Origin: Chachezhania antarctica
GTDB lineage: Bacteria > Pseudomonadota > Alphaproteobacteria > Rhodobacterales > Rhodobacteraceae
Assembly (NCBI RefSeq): GCF_003646465.1
Contig: NZ_QZEX01000002.1
Span: forward strand, 186,001-250,000
Direction: 5' to 3'
Length of the DNA stretch: 64,000 nt
Shown here: in pieces, positions 49,540 to 58,182 of the stretch
Layout of the letters: each line of letters begins with the position of its first letter
Position numbering within the stretch: the first letter of the stretch is position 1
The notes under the pieces: generated by a model
Told to the model about the DNA's origin: nothing
Database searches by the model: none
Seen by the model: the letters and a program-made list of their open reading frames with translations, nothing else
Program-made: the position numbers and the translations under genes

Positions 49540-50712
49540 TCAAGCTGCCGGCATGCGGCGTTCGACGATTTCGGCAAACCAGGACGATCCGACCGGCAGG
49601 ATATCGTCCGTGAACACGTAGGCGGGATGGTGGCACATGGGCGTGTCGCCATTGCCAAGGAACAGGTAGGCGCCGGGGCGGGCTTCCAGCATGTAGGCGA
49701 AATCCTCGGCCGGCATGATCGGGGGCGTGTCGGTGTCGACGCCCGCGTCGCCCACCACCGCGCGGGCGGCTTCCGCGGCATATGCCGTCTGGTCATCGTG
49801 GTTGACCGTCACCGGGTAACCCCGGTTGTAGGCGATATCCACCGTCGCGCCATAGCCCACGGCCGTGGCTTCAAGGATGGCTGTCACGCGCTCTTCGATC
49901 AGGTCGCGGATCGGGTTGTCGAGCGTGCGCACCGTGCCCTTCAGGTTCACCGTCTGGGGGATCACGTTGTAGCTGTCGGTATCGGACAGCATCGTTGTCA
50001 CCGTCACTACCGCCGATTTCAGCGGATCGACATTGCGCGACGTGATGGAGTTCAGCGCCACCACCATCTGGGCCGCGACGAGGTTCGTGTCGATGGCATC
50101 GTGGGGCACTGCCGCGTGGCCGCCCTTGCCCGTCACCGTGACGTCGAACGTATCGACCGAGGCCATAAGCGCACCTGGCCGGACGGCGAACTGGCCCACG
50201 GGCAGGCCCGGCATGTTGTGCATGCCGTACACTTCCTGCACGCCCCACCGGTCCATCATGCCATCGTCGACCATGGCCTTGCCGCCTGCGCCTTCCTCTT
50301 CCGCGGGCTGGAAGATCAGCACGACGGTGCCGTCGAAATTGCGTGTCTCGTTCAGGTACTTGGCGGCTCCCAGCAGCATCGAGGTATGGCCGTCATGGCC
50401 GCAGGTATGGGCCATGCCGGGATGGGTCGACGCATAATCGACGCCCCCGACCTCGTCCATCGGAAGCGCGTCCATGTCGGCGCGCAGGCCGATGACCCGG
50501 CCCTTGGTGTCGGACTTGCCCTTGATCGTGGCCACGATGCCTGATTGGCCGACACCGGCGGTGACATCCTCGATCCCGAATTCCTCCAGCTTTTCAAGCA
50601 CGTAGGCGGTGGTCTTCGGCAGATCGTATTCCAGTTCCGGGATCGTGTGCAGGTGGTGGCGCCAGCCGGCGATCTCGGGCGCCATTTCGGCGAGACGGTT
50701 TCGGATCGGCAT
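49540..50712 (-). CDS. M20 family amidohydrolase/peptidase, paralogue 3
   Basis: A 390-residue paralogue that is more diverged (MPIRNRLAEMAPEIAGWRHH, HTCGHDGHTSMLLGAA with Thr in place of Ala, QPAEEEGAGG). Active-site motifs are intact, including MPAEDFAYM near 349. GGAGG precedes the start, and the upstream ArgE-like gene ends 3 bases before it, so translation is coupled. Same inferred role as the other two. Confidence 0.92.
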   Translation of the reverse strand: MPIRNRLAEMAPEIAGWRHHLHTIPELEYDLPKTTAYVLEKLEEFGIEDVTAGVGQSGIVATIKGKSDTKGRVIGLRADMDALPMDEVGGVDYASTHPGMAHTCGHDGHTSMLLGAAKYLNETRNFDGTVVLIFQPAEEEGAGGKAMVDDGMMDRWGVQEVYGMHNMPGLPVGQFAVRPGALMASVDTFDVTVTGKGGHAAVPHDAIDTNLVAAQMVVALNSITSRNVDPLKSAVVTVTTMLSDTDSYNVIPQTVNLKGTVRTLDNPIRDLIEERVTAILEATAVGYGATVDIAYNRGYPVTVNHDDQTAYAAEAARAVVGDAGVDTDTPPIMPAEDFAYMLEARPGAYLFLGNGDTPMCHHPAYVFTDDILPVGSSWFAEIVERRMPAA

Positions 50713-50715
50713 GGT

Positions 50716-51888
50716 CTAGTTTCCTCCCAGCCGGGTGAGAAGCTTCTGCATGAAGGCCTTCCCGGCATCGAATTGGTCGATGGTGATGAATTCGTTCGGC
50801 TGATGCGCCTGGGCAATGTCGCCCGGCCCGCACACGACGGCGGAATAGCCGTGGGTCTGGAAATGGCCGGCTTCCGTGCCGTAGCTCACGGCATGCGTGC
50901 CGTTGTCGCCGGTGATCGCGCGGGTCAGCGCCTCGGCCGGGCCGTTTTCTTCGGGCTTCAGGCCCGGGACAAGGAAGAACGGCGTGAGCTCGATGGAGCT
51001 TTCGGGCCGACGCTTCTGCATCTGGGCCTCGATCTGGCGGACACCGTCAACAAAACGGTCCGACCACGTGTCGACGCTTTCCGTCGGCAATACCCGCATT
51101 TCGACGGGAAATTCGCAATCCTTGGCGGTGATGTTGCGCGCCGTGCCGCCCTGGATCTGGCCCACGTGGAAGGTGGTGAAGGGCGGATCGAACAGCGCCG
51201 CCGTCGCGGTGGGTGTCTGGCTCTGGATCTCCTCGTTCGTGCGGTTGATCCATTCCAGCACCCGCGCGCCTTCAAGGATCGCGCTGACACCATAGGGCAG
51301 AAGTGAGGAATGCACTTCAACCCCATGAACATGCACAAGAAACCCCTGCCCGCCCTTGTGCGCGGTGACGGCCTGCATCATCGACGGCTCGCCCACGATC
51401 ACGCTTTCGCCCTTGGGCAGAACCGGGGCCATTGCCTCGATCAAAGGCGCGGCGCCGATGCAGCCGACTTCCTCGTCATAAGACAGCGCGATTTGCAGCG
51501 GGCGTTGCAGATCGTGGCCCGATGCCTCGACCAGCGCCCAGATGGCCAGCGCGTCGAAGCCCTTCATGTCGGTAGTGCCGCGGCCGAACAGCTTGCCGTC
51601 CTGTTCCACCACCGTGAAGGGATCGGTGTCCCACGCCTGCCCGTCCACGGGCACCACATCGGTATGACCGGAGAGCACGACAGCGCCGTCCTCCCACGGG
51701 CCGACATGGGCGAAAAGCGCCGCCTTCTGGCCGGTCTCGTCGTAATGGCGGTGCGTCTCGATGCTATGGGTCGAAAGGTAGTCTTCGACCCAGTCGATCA
51801 GCGGCAGGTTGGAATCGCGGCTGACCGTCGGAAACGAGACGAGCGCATCCAGGATCTGGCGGGGGGATAGTCTTTCGGATGCAGTCAT
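50716..51888 (-). CDS. argE: ArgE-like acetylornithine deacetylase (M20A)
   Basis: A 390-residue M20A metallopeptidase that removes acyl groups from amino acids such as N-acetylornithine. The first metal motif is VLSGHTDVVPVDG (about 72-84, His75) with the second in GRGTTDMKGFDALAIWAL and the catalytic base in SYDEEVGCIGA near 138. It is the gene between the ABC ATPase (16 base gap) and the tandem HipO-type genes, so it may act on imported acyl-amino acids rather than only in arginine synthesis; other argE-type genes could exist elsewhere. RBS AGAGAAG. Confidence 0.88.
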   Translation of the reverse strand: MTASERLSPRQILDALVSFPTVSRDSNLPLIDWVEDYLSTHSIETHRHYDETGQKAALFAHVGPWEDGAVVLSGHTDVVPVDGQAWDTDPFTVVEQDGKLFGRGTTDMKGFDALAIWALVEASGHDLQRPLQIALSYDEEVGCIGAAPLIEAMAPVLPKGESVIVGEPSMMQAVTAHKGGQGFLVHVHGVEVHSSLLPYGVSAILEGARVLEWINRTNEEIQSQTPTATAALFDPPFTTFHVGQIQGGTARNITAKDCEFPVEMRVLPTESVDTWSDRFVDGVRQIEAQMQKRRPESSIELTPFFLVPGLKPEENGPAEALTRAITGDNGTHAVSYGTEAGHFQTHGYSAVVCGPGDIAQAHQPNEFITIDQFDAGKAFMQKLLTRLGGN

Positions 51889-51904
51889 GGTTCTTCTCTG
51901 GCGT

Positions 51905-53734
51905 TCAGTAGCCGCTGTCCGTGGTCAGGATCAGGTGCCCCGGCGCGACTTCATGGTATCGGGATCGATCGGGCCTGTAATCTGGCCCGTGGATCGGCGA
52001 CGGGATCGGTTTGAAATTCAGGTCTTTCTCCGACTTGCGGTTGGTCGGGTCGGCCACCGGCACGGCCTTCATCAGCGCCTTGGTATAGGGGTGCTGCGGG
52101 TTTTCGAACACCTGGGCGCGCGACCCCATTTCGACGATCCGGCCAAGATACATCACGCCCACGGTGTGCGACACCCGTTCGACCACGGCCATGTCGTGGC
52201 TGATGAACAGGAAGGACAGGCCCAGATCGGCCTGAAGCTCCATCATCAGGTTCAGCACCTGCGCCTGCACCGACACGTCCAGCGCCGAGACACTTTCATC
52301 CGCCACGATCAGTTTCGGGTTCAGCGCCAGCGCGCGGGCGATGGCGATCCGCTGGCGCTGGCCGCCCGACATCTCGTGCGGATACCGCCGCATGAAGCTG
52401 CGGGGCAGTTGCACCCGGTCGAACAACGACGCGACGCGGTCCTCGATTTCCGAGCCCGAGGCGATGTTGTAGTTCCGCATCGGCTCGGCCACCTGATCCA
52501 GCAACTGCATCTGCGGGTTCAGGGACGCGAACGGATCCTGGAAGATCATCTGCATGTCGAGCCGCGCCGTGCGCAGCCCTTCATTGTCGAGCGCCATGAT
52601 ATCGACGCCGTCCAGCAAGATATGGCCCGACTGCGGTTGCACCAGCCGGAGCAGCGACCGCCCCGCCGTGGATTTCCCGCACCCGGATTCGCCGACAAGC
52701 GACAGCGTCTGCCCGCGGTTGATTTCGAAGGACACATCCTCGACCGCGTGCACATTGGCGACCGTCCGCCGCAGAAGGCCGCCCAGAACGGCGAAACGGG
52801 TGGTCAGGTTCTTGACCGACAGCAGCACCTCATCGGTGCCGGGGATCGGCGCGATGTTCTGGCCTTCGACGCCCATCAGCTTCATCGGCTCGGGCGCGGC
52901 CTTGCCCGTCATCTCGCCAAGCTTCGGCACCGCGGCCAGCAGCGCCTTGGTATAGTCGTGTTTCGGGTTGGCGAAAATCTCCTCGACCGGGCCCTCCTCC
53001 ACCTTGTTGCCGCGATACATGACGACAACGCGGTCGGCCATCTGCGCGACCACGGCCATGTCGTGGGTGATGAACATCACTGCCGTCCCGGTTTCCCGCT
53101 TCAGCCGGTCCATCAGGGCCAGGATCTCTGCCTGAATCGTCACGTCGAGCGCGGTAGTGGGTTCATCCGCGATCAGCAGCCGGGGACGGCAGGCCATTGC
53201 CATCGCGATCACGACCCGCTGGCGCATCCCGCCCGACAATTCGTGCGGGAATTGCTTCAACCGGCGTTCGGGTTCGGGAATGCGCACCTCGCGCAGCAGT
53301 TCCAGCGCGCGCGCCTCGGCCTCGCGCCGGTTCATGTTCTTGTGGACGCGCAGGCCTTCGGTCAGTTGCCGGCCAACGGTGAAGACGGGGTTCAGGGCCG
53401 TCATGGGCTCCTGGAAGATCATCCCGATCTCGTTGCCGCGAATGTGGCGCATGTCGTCCTGATCGGTGTCGACAAGGTTCACGTCGGGACCGTTGCCACG
53501 GTCGAACATGATGCGGCCGCCTTCGATCTCACCGCCGCCATATTCGATCAGGCGCATCATCGACAGCGACGACACCGATTTCCCCGACCCGCTTTCGCCC
53601 ACGACACACACAGTTTCGCCCGGCTTGATGTCGAAAGAGACATCCTCCACCCCGACAACCGGGCCATCCCGGGTTCCGAAGACAACGCGAAGCCCTTCGA
53701 TCCGGGCAATGGGCGCAGTCTCTTGGTCGAGCAT
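51905..53734 (-). CDS. Fused ABC transporter ATP-binding protein (DppD-DppF type)
   Basis: A 609-residue protein with two complete ABC ATPase domains, equal to separate DppD and DppF of peptide importers. First half: Walker A GESGSGKS (46-53), signature LSGGMRQRV near 171, Walker B LLIADEP. Second half: Walker A GESGCGKST near 346, signature MSGGQRQRIAIARAL near 452, LIVADE. The oligopeptide C-terminal extension (PYTKALMKAVPVADP) is present after each. GGAGG precedes the ATG. It is transcribed away from its likely partners, the binding protein and permeases at 54.1-58.1 kb, across a shared promoter region. Confidence 0.93.
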   Translation of the reverse strand: MLDQETAPIARIEGLRVVFGTRDGPVVGVEDVSFDIKPGETVCVVGESGSGKSVSSLSMMRLIEYGGGEIEGGRIMFDRGNGPDVNLVDTDQDDMRHIRGNEIGMIFQEPMTALNPVFTVGRQLTEGLRVHKNMNRREAEARALELLREVRIPEPERRLKQFPHELSGGMRQRVVIAMAMACRPRLLIADEPTTALDVTIQAEILALMDRLKRETGTAVMFITHDMAVVAQMADRVVVMYRGNKVEEGPVEEIFANPKHDYTKALLAAVPKLGEMTGKAAPEPMKLMGVEGQNIAPIPGTDEVLLSVKNLTTRFAVLGGLLRRTVANVHAVEDVSFEINRGQTLSLVGESGCGKSTAGRSLLRLVQPQSGHILLDGVDIMALDNEGLRTARLDMQMIFQDPFASLNPQMQLLDQVAEPMRNYNIASGSEIEDRVASLFDRVQLPRSFMRRYPHEMSGGQRQRIAIARALALNPKLIVADESVSALDVSVQAQVLNLMMELQADLGLSFLFISHDMAVVERVSHTVGVMYLGRIVEMGSRAQVFENPQHPYTKALMKAVPVADPTNRKSEKDLNFKPIPSPIHGPDYRPDRSRYHEVAPGHLILTTDSGY

Positions 53735-54087
53735 GTCGGAACCTCCGTTCGGGAATCGGGCCGGTTTCGGAACGATCGCCGCGTATCGCGGCTGTTTCCC
53801 GGTCCCTGTCCGGCGACGCTACGCCCGGATTCAGGGCGGTGTCAAACCCTGCCCCTAAGGCTGTTTCCGCCGGTTTCGGCTTTCGCTACGGTAAGGCTTG
53901 CTTTTTCGACAGCATCTGCTTCGATGCTCGAAGACCGGGCAAACAGGGGCATTTTCCGTATGCGGTTGCTACCAATTTCCGCATTACGCATTGAATCGAA
54001 ACGAATCCGCCTCTCCGGTACTCACAGCACCCCGCCAACGAGCGGGGGCGCAAGAACGATCAATACAACCACAGGGAGTCACTCGAC
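53735..54087. promoter_or_regulatory. Divergent promoter region of the peptide transport locus
   Basis: 353 bases separate the ATPase and binding-protein genes and contain no gene. ATGCGG (53960-53965) is repeated inverted as CCGCAT (53979-53984), a possible operator. A GCATC-N6-GATGC repeat lies near 53912-53927. GGGAG precedes the binding-protein ATG. A/T content rises after 53890, as expected for a promoter. No regulator gene is nearby. Confidence 0.45.
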
Positions 54088-55788
54088 ATGAAACTCAAAC
54101 CCCTTCTGCTCGGCGCCGTTGCCGGTGCGGCGCTTGCAAGCGCGGCCCAGGCCGAGCGCGGATCGGATGGCAATGTCTCCATCATCTACTGGCAGGCGCC
54201 GTCGATCCTGAACCCGTTCCTGTCCGGCGGCACCAAGGACGTTGAAAGTTCCAGCCTCATCCTTGAACCGCTCGCGCGTTACGACCAGGACGGCAACCTG
54301 GTGCCCTGGCTGGTCGACGAGGTGCCGACCGTGGAAAACGGCGGCGTGTCCGAAGACCTGACGACGATCACATGGAAGATCACCGAAGGCCTGAAATGGT
54401 CGGACGGCTCGCCGTTCACCTCGGCCGACGTGGTGTTCACCGCGGATTACTGCATGGACCCGGATGGCGGCTGCGCCCAGGTCACCAAGTTCGGCGGCGT
54501 GACCTCGGTCGAGGCGATCGACGACCTGACCGTCAAGGTCACCTTCGACGGCCCCACGCCGTTTCCCTATGGCCCGTTCGTGGGCGGTGAAAGCCCGATC
54601 CTGCAGAAGGCCCAGTTCGCCGATTGCATGGGGGCCAAGGCGCCGGAATGCACCGAACAGAACTTCAACCCGATCGGCACCGGCCCCTTCGTGGTCACCG
54701 ACTTCCGTCCGAACGACGTGATCCAGCTGGAAGCCAACGAAAACTATCGTGATCCGGCGAAACCGGCCTTCGCGACCGTGACCTTCAAGGGCGGCGGCGA
54801 TGCCACCGCGGCAGGCCGCGCCGTGATGGAAACCGGTGAATACGATTACGCCTGGAACCTTCAGCTGGCGCCCGACGTGATCGCCCAGATGGAAGCCGGC
54901 GGCAAGGGCACGCCCGTGGCAGGATTCGGCCCGCTGACCGAGCGGATCATGATCAACCACACCAACCCCGACCCGTCGCTTGGCCCGGACGAACGTGCCG
55001 TCGTCAAGCCGCACCCGATCCTGAAGGATCCGGCGGTCCGCAAGGCGCTGTCGCTGGCGATCGACCGTCCGCTTCTGGTGGAAATCGGTTACGGCCAGGC
55101 TGGCAAGGTCACCTGCAACCTGGTGCCGGCGCCCGAAGTCTACAATTCGGATACCTTCGATTGTTCGACCCAGGACCTGGAACAGGCCAACAAGCTTCTT
55201 GACGATGCCGGCTGGATCAAGGGTCCCGACGGTGTGCGCGAGAAGGACGGCGTGCGCCTGAGCCTGCTGTACCAGACCTCGACCAACGCCGTGCGCCAGG
55301 ATTTCCAGGCGCTGATCAAGCAGTGGTGGCAGGAGATCGGTGTCGAAACCGAACTGCGTAACGTCAACGCGTCGGTCTTCTTCGGCGGAGACCCGGGTTC
55401 CCCCGACACGTTCCAGAAGTTCTATGCCGATGTCGAAATGTACGCCAACACGTTCAACGGCACCGATCCGCAGAGCTACCTGGGCAACTACCTGTGCGAC
55501 AAGGCGCCCAGCCCGGCGACCCAGTGGCAGGGCGAGAACGTGACCCGCTTCTGCAGCGAAGACTATGACGCGCTGCACAAGAAGATGACCGAAACCGCGG
55601 GCATCGAGGAGCGGTCCAAGATCGGCAAGCAACTGAACGACATGCTGATCGAAGAAGGCGCGCTGATCCCGCTGGTCCACCGTGGCCGTCTGTCCGCCCA
55701 TTCGAACACGCTGGGCGGCGTGATCCTGAACGTGTGGGACACCGAGCTGTGGAACGCAGCCGACTGGTACCGCAAGCAGGGCGCGTAA
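54088..55788 (+). CDS. ABC transporter substrate-binding protein, peptide type (SBP family 5)
   Basis: A 566-residue periplasmic binding protein. The signal peptide MKLKPLLLGAVAGAALASAAQA ends with AQA before ERG (about residue 22). The mature part follows the SBP_bac_5 pattern: LNPFLSGGTKDVESSSLILEPL near 37, TWKITEGLKWSDGSPFTSADV near 95, and RKALSLAIDRPLLV near 315. It likely binds short peptides or acylated amino acids, given the hydrolases across the promoter. It is followed by a strong hairpin and then the permease genes. Confidence 0.92.
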   Translation: MKLKPLLLGAVAGAALASAAQAERGSDGNVSIIYWQAPSILNPFLSGGTKDVESSSLILEPLARYDQDGNLVPWLVDEVPTVENGGVSEDLTTITWKITEGLKWSDGSPFTSADVVFTADYCMDPDGGCAQVTKFGGVTSVEAIDDLTVKVTFDGPTPFPYGPFVGGESPILQKAQFADCMGAKAPECTEQNFNPIGTGPFVVTDFRPNDVIQLEANENYRDPAKPAFATVTFKGGGDATAAGRAVMETGEYDYAWNLQLAPDVIAQMEAGGKGTPVAGFGPLTERIMINHTNPDPSLGPDERAVVKPHPILKDPAVRKALSLAIDRPLLVEIGYGQAGKVTCNLVPAPEVYNSDTFDCSTQDLEQANKLLDDAGWIKGPDGVREKDGVRLSLLYQTSTNAVRQDFQALIKQWWQEIGVETELRNVNASVFFGGDPGSPDTFQKFYADVEMYANTFNGTDPQSYLGNYLCDKAPSPATQWQGENVTRFCSEDYDALHKKMTETAGIEERSKIGKQLNDMLIEEGALIPLVHRGRLSAHSNTLGGVILNVWDTELWNAADWYRKQGA

Positions 55789-55819
55789 CGGCGCCATGCG
55801 CTTCGTGACCTGATCCTTG

Positions 55820-55850
55820 ACGTGCCCCGGACCACCCGTCCGGGGCACGT
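55820..55850 (+). terminator. Strong hairpin after the binding-protein gene
   Basis: ACGTGCCCCGGAC-CACCC-GTCCGGGGCACGT, a perfect 13 bp stem followed by CTGTTTT. It fits an intrinsic terminator or a partial one, which is a common way to make binding protein in excess over the permeases. Confidence 0.75.
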
Positions 55851-56147
55851 CTGTTTTCCGGGATCGGCCATGCCACGGCACCCGCATTGCGCGTGATTTG
55901 CTCCTGTGCACGGCAGAGGCGATGCGATTAAACTTACGGCAGGTGACGCTTATTGCGGCGCAGGCCGTTCTAAGTTCAACACGTTCAACAGGCCCCGTGC
56001 GATGCAGAGGCCAAGACGCCTCCGGCCACGGCCACCAACATGTCATGAGACCGCCCCAAGGCGGCAAATGCAGGGTAGTATGAGAGACACGCAGATCCGA
56101 CTGGACCGGCTCCGCCGTCCCGTTCCGAACCGCACCGGAGGCCGCCG
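55851..56147 (+). other. Intergenic stretch before the permease genes
   Basis: No gene is supported. The segment contains an A/T-richer patch (GATTAAACTTACGG near 55925-55938) that could carry a promoter for the permeases; I see no clear operator. GGAGG lies near 56138 before the permease ATG. Confidence 0.3.
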
Positions 56148-57155
56148 ATGCTGACCTTCACGATCCGCCGGCTGATCGTGGCCGTGCCGACGCTGCTGTT
56201 CATCAGCCTCGTCATCTTCCTTCTTCTGGAGCTGGCGCCGGGCGATCCCATGGCGCAGGTGCCGCTAACGGTGCCGCCGGAAGTGAAACAGAAAATGCGC
56301 GAGGCGCTGGGGCTGGGCGAACCCGTCCCCGTCCGCTTCTGGAAATGGATCGTCCAGTTCTTCTGGATCGAACCGCAGGTGCTGATCGACCATATCTTCG
56401 GCACCAACCTGGCCGAGGGCAAGCTGCGGGTGATCTCGTGGCAGACCCGGTCGCCCGTCATGGACATCGTGGCGCAACGGATCCCGCAGACGCTGTGGGT
56501 CGTGGGCACCGCCTATGTCGTGGGCATCCTGATCGCGCTCCCCATCGGCATCTACTCCGCCTACCGGCAGTATTCGTGGTTCGACCAGGCCGGGACCTTC
56601 GTGTCGATGGTGGGCTTTTCCGTGCCGCCGTTCTTTTCCGGCGTGCTGGTGATCGTGATCTTTTCGGTCAATCTGGGCTGGTTCCCGTCGATTTACGACA
56701 CGACGCTGGTGGTGAACGACTGGGCCAGTTTCAAGCAACAGCTGATGCAGATGATCATGCCGGTCATGGTGCTGGCCCTGCAGATCACGGCGCAGATCAG
56801 CCGGTTCATGCGGGCCTCGATGCTCGACAACCTGAACCAGGATTACGTCCGCACCGCCCGTGCCAAGGGGCTGGGGGAACGCACGGTCGTGTTGATCCAC
56901 GTGCTGCGGAACTCGATGATCCCGGTCGTGACTGTGATCGCGCTGGGGGTGCCCGCGATCTTCGGCGGCGCGATCATCACCGAGCAGGTCTTCAAGGTGA
57001 ACGGGATCGGCCAGCTGCTGATCACCGCGATCCAGGCCAACGACCTGCCGATGGTGCAGACGCTGACCTTCATCTTCGCGGTGCTGATCGTGCTCTTCAA
57101 TCTTGTTGCCGATGTGCTTTACGGCATCCTCGACCCAAGGATCCGCTATGACTGA
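56148..57155 (+). CDS. ABC transporter permease (DppB type)
   Basis: A 335-residue inner-membrane permease with an N-terminal helix (LTFTIRRLIVAVPTLLFISLVIF), a long periplasmic loop and then five more helices. The cytoplasmic coupling motif is in YVRTARAKGLGERTVVLIHVLRNS near 230-253, which docks to the ATPase. Family: binding-protein-dependent transport, DppB/OppB. It overlaps the next permease gene by eight bases. Confidence 0.93.
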   Translation: MLTFTIRRLIVAVPTLLFISLVIFLLLELAPGDPMAQVPLTVPPEVKQKMREALGLGEPVPVRFWKWIVQFFWIEPQVLIDHIFGTNLAEGKLRVISWQTRSPVMDIVAQRIPQTLWVVGTAYVVGILIALPIGIYSAYRQYSWFDQAGTFVSMVGFSVPPFFSGVLVIVIFSVNLGWFPSIYDTTLVVNDWASFKQQLMQMIMPVMVLALQITAQISRFMRASMLDNLNQDYVRTARAKGLGERTVVLIHVLRNSMIPVVTVIALGVPAIFGGAIITEQVFKVNGIGQLLITAIQANDLPMVQTLTFIFAVLIVLFNLVADVLYGILDPRIRYD

Positions 57156-58113
57156 TATCACCGCGCAACCGATGCCGACGAAACCGCCCCGCAGCCAGTG
57201 GCGCAATGTCTGGGACCAGTTCCGCCATCACCGTGGCGCGATGATCGGGGGCATCACGTTCCTGCTGATCGTGGCGGGCGTGGTGATCGGACCATTCATC
57301 TACTGGAACGATCCAAAATTCGTGCCCACGGGGCGGGATTTCCTCACGCTTCGCGACATGCGGCCGATCTACGTGGCGCTGTGGGATCCGTCCGCCAAGG
57401 TCGATTGGGCCTATCCGCTGGGCACCGACAACCTTGGCCGCGACACGCTGGGCCGGCTGCTGCTGGGCGGGCGCGTGTCCATCGCCGTGGGGCTGACGGC
57501 GATGATCCTTGCCCTGTTCCTGGGCACGCTGATCGGGCTTGTCGCGGGCTACTTCAAGCGGCTCGACGGGCCGCTGATGCGCCTGACCGACCTGTTTCTG
57601 GCCCTGCCGATCCTGCCGATGATCCTCGTGGCCTCGGTCCTGTTCCGCGAGGCGCTGTCGGCAGCACTTGGGCCCGAGGGCGGGATCTTCGTGCTGATCG
57701 TCTGCCTGATCGGGGTGACAAGCTGGATGCCCACCGCGCGCATCGTGCGCGGCGACGTGCTGGCGCTGAAGGAGCGGGAGTTCGTGCTGGCCGCACGCTC
57801 GCTGGGGACCCGGAACCGCAAGCTGATCTCGCGCCATATCCTGCCCAACGTGCTGTCGCCGATCATGGTCTCGGCCACCTTGGGGATTGCCACGGCGATC
57901 ATCACCGAAAGTGCCCTGTCCTTCCTTGGCTTCGGCTTCCCGCCCGACTTCCCGACATGGGGCAAGCTGCTGAACGACGCGGTCGACCGGATGGTGCTTT
58001 ATCCCGAACGCGTGGTCTGGCCGGGGCTCGCGATCTCGATCACCGTTCTGGCGGTGAACTACCTGGGCGACGGCCTGCGCGACGCGCTCGACCCGCGGAT
58101 CCGCGGACGCTGA
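57148..58113 (+). CDS. ABC transporter permease (DppC type)
   Basis: A 321-residue partner permease of DppC/OppC type with the GTDNLGRDTLGRLLLGGRVSIAVGL segment near 92-116 that is characteristic of this subfamily, and the coupling motif EFVLAARSLGTRNRKLISRHILPN near 212-235. The ATG at 57148 overlaps the end of the first permease gene; a frame opening at 57103 is upstream sequence read within that gene. Ends 24 bases before a bidirectional terminator. Confidence 0.93.
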   Translation: MTDITAQPMPTKPPRSQWRNVWDQFRHHRGAMIGGITFLLIVAGVVIGPFIYWNDPKFVPTGRDFLTLRDMRPIYVALWDPSAKVDWAYPLGTDNLGRDTLGRLLLGGRVSIAVGLTAMILALFLGTLIGLVAGYFKRLDGPLMRLTDLFLALPILPMILVASVLFREALSAALGPEGGIFVLIVCLIGVTSWMPTARIVRGDVLALKEREFVLAARSLGTRNRKLISRHILPNVLSPIMVSATLGIATAIITESALSFLGFGFPPDFPTWGKLLNDAVDRMVLYPERVVWPGLAISITVLAVNYLGDGLRDALDPRIRGR

Positions 58114-58136
58114 GGCACGGCATCAAGGCCCGGACA

Positions 58137-58160
58137 GGAAGGCCCTTCAAAGGGCCTTCC
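58137..58160. terminator. Bidirectional hairpin terminator between permease and DUF3422 genes
   Basis: GGAAGGCCCT-TCAA-AGGGCCTTCC, a perfect 10 bp stem between two convergent genes. Only weak T tracts flank it. It most likely ends both transcripts. Confidence 0.7.
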
Positions 58161-58182
58161 GAAATCTGGCCCCGGGACATCG

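Noticed and set aside
48454-50544. Long plus-strand frame opposite the amidohydrolase paralogues
   Set aside because: Its repeated similarity only mirrors the duplicated genes on the other strand.
51809-54091. 760-codon plus-strand frame opposite the ABC ATPase
   Set aside because: Histidine/arginine/glutamine-rich shadow of a certain gene.
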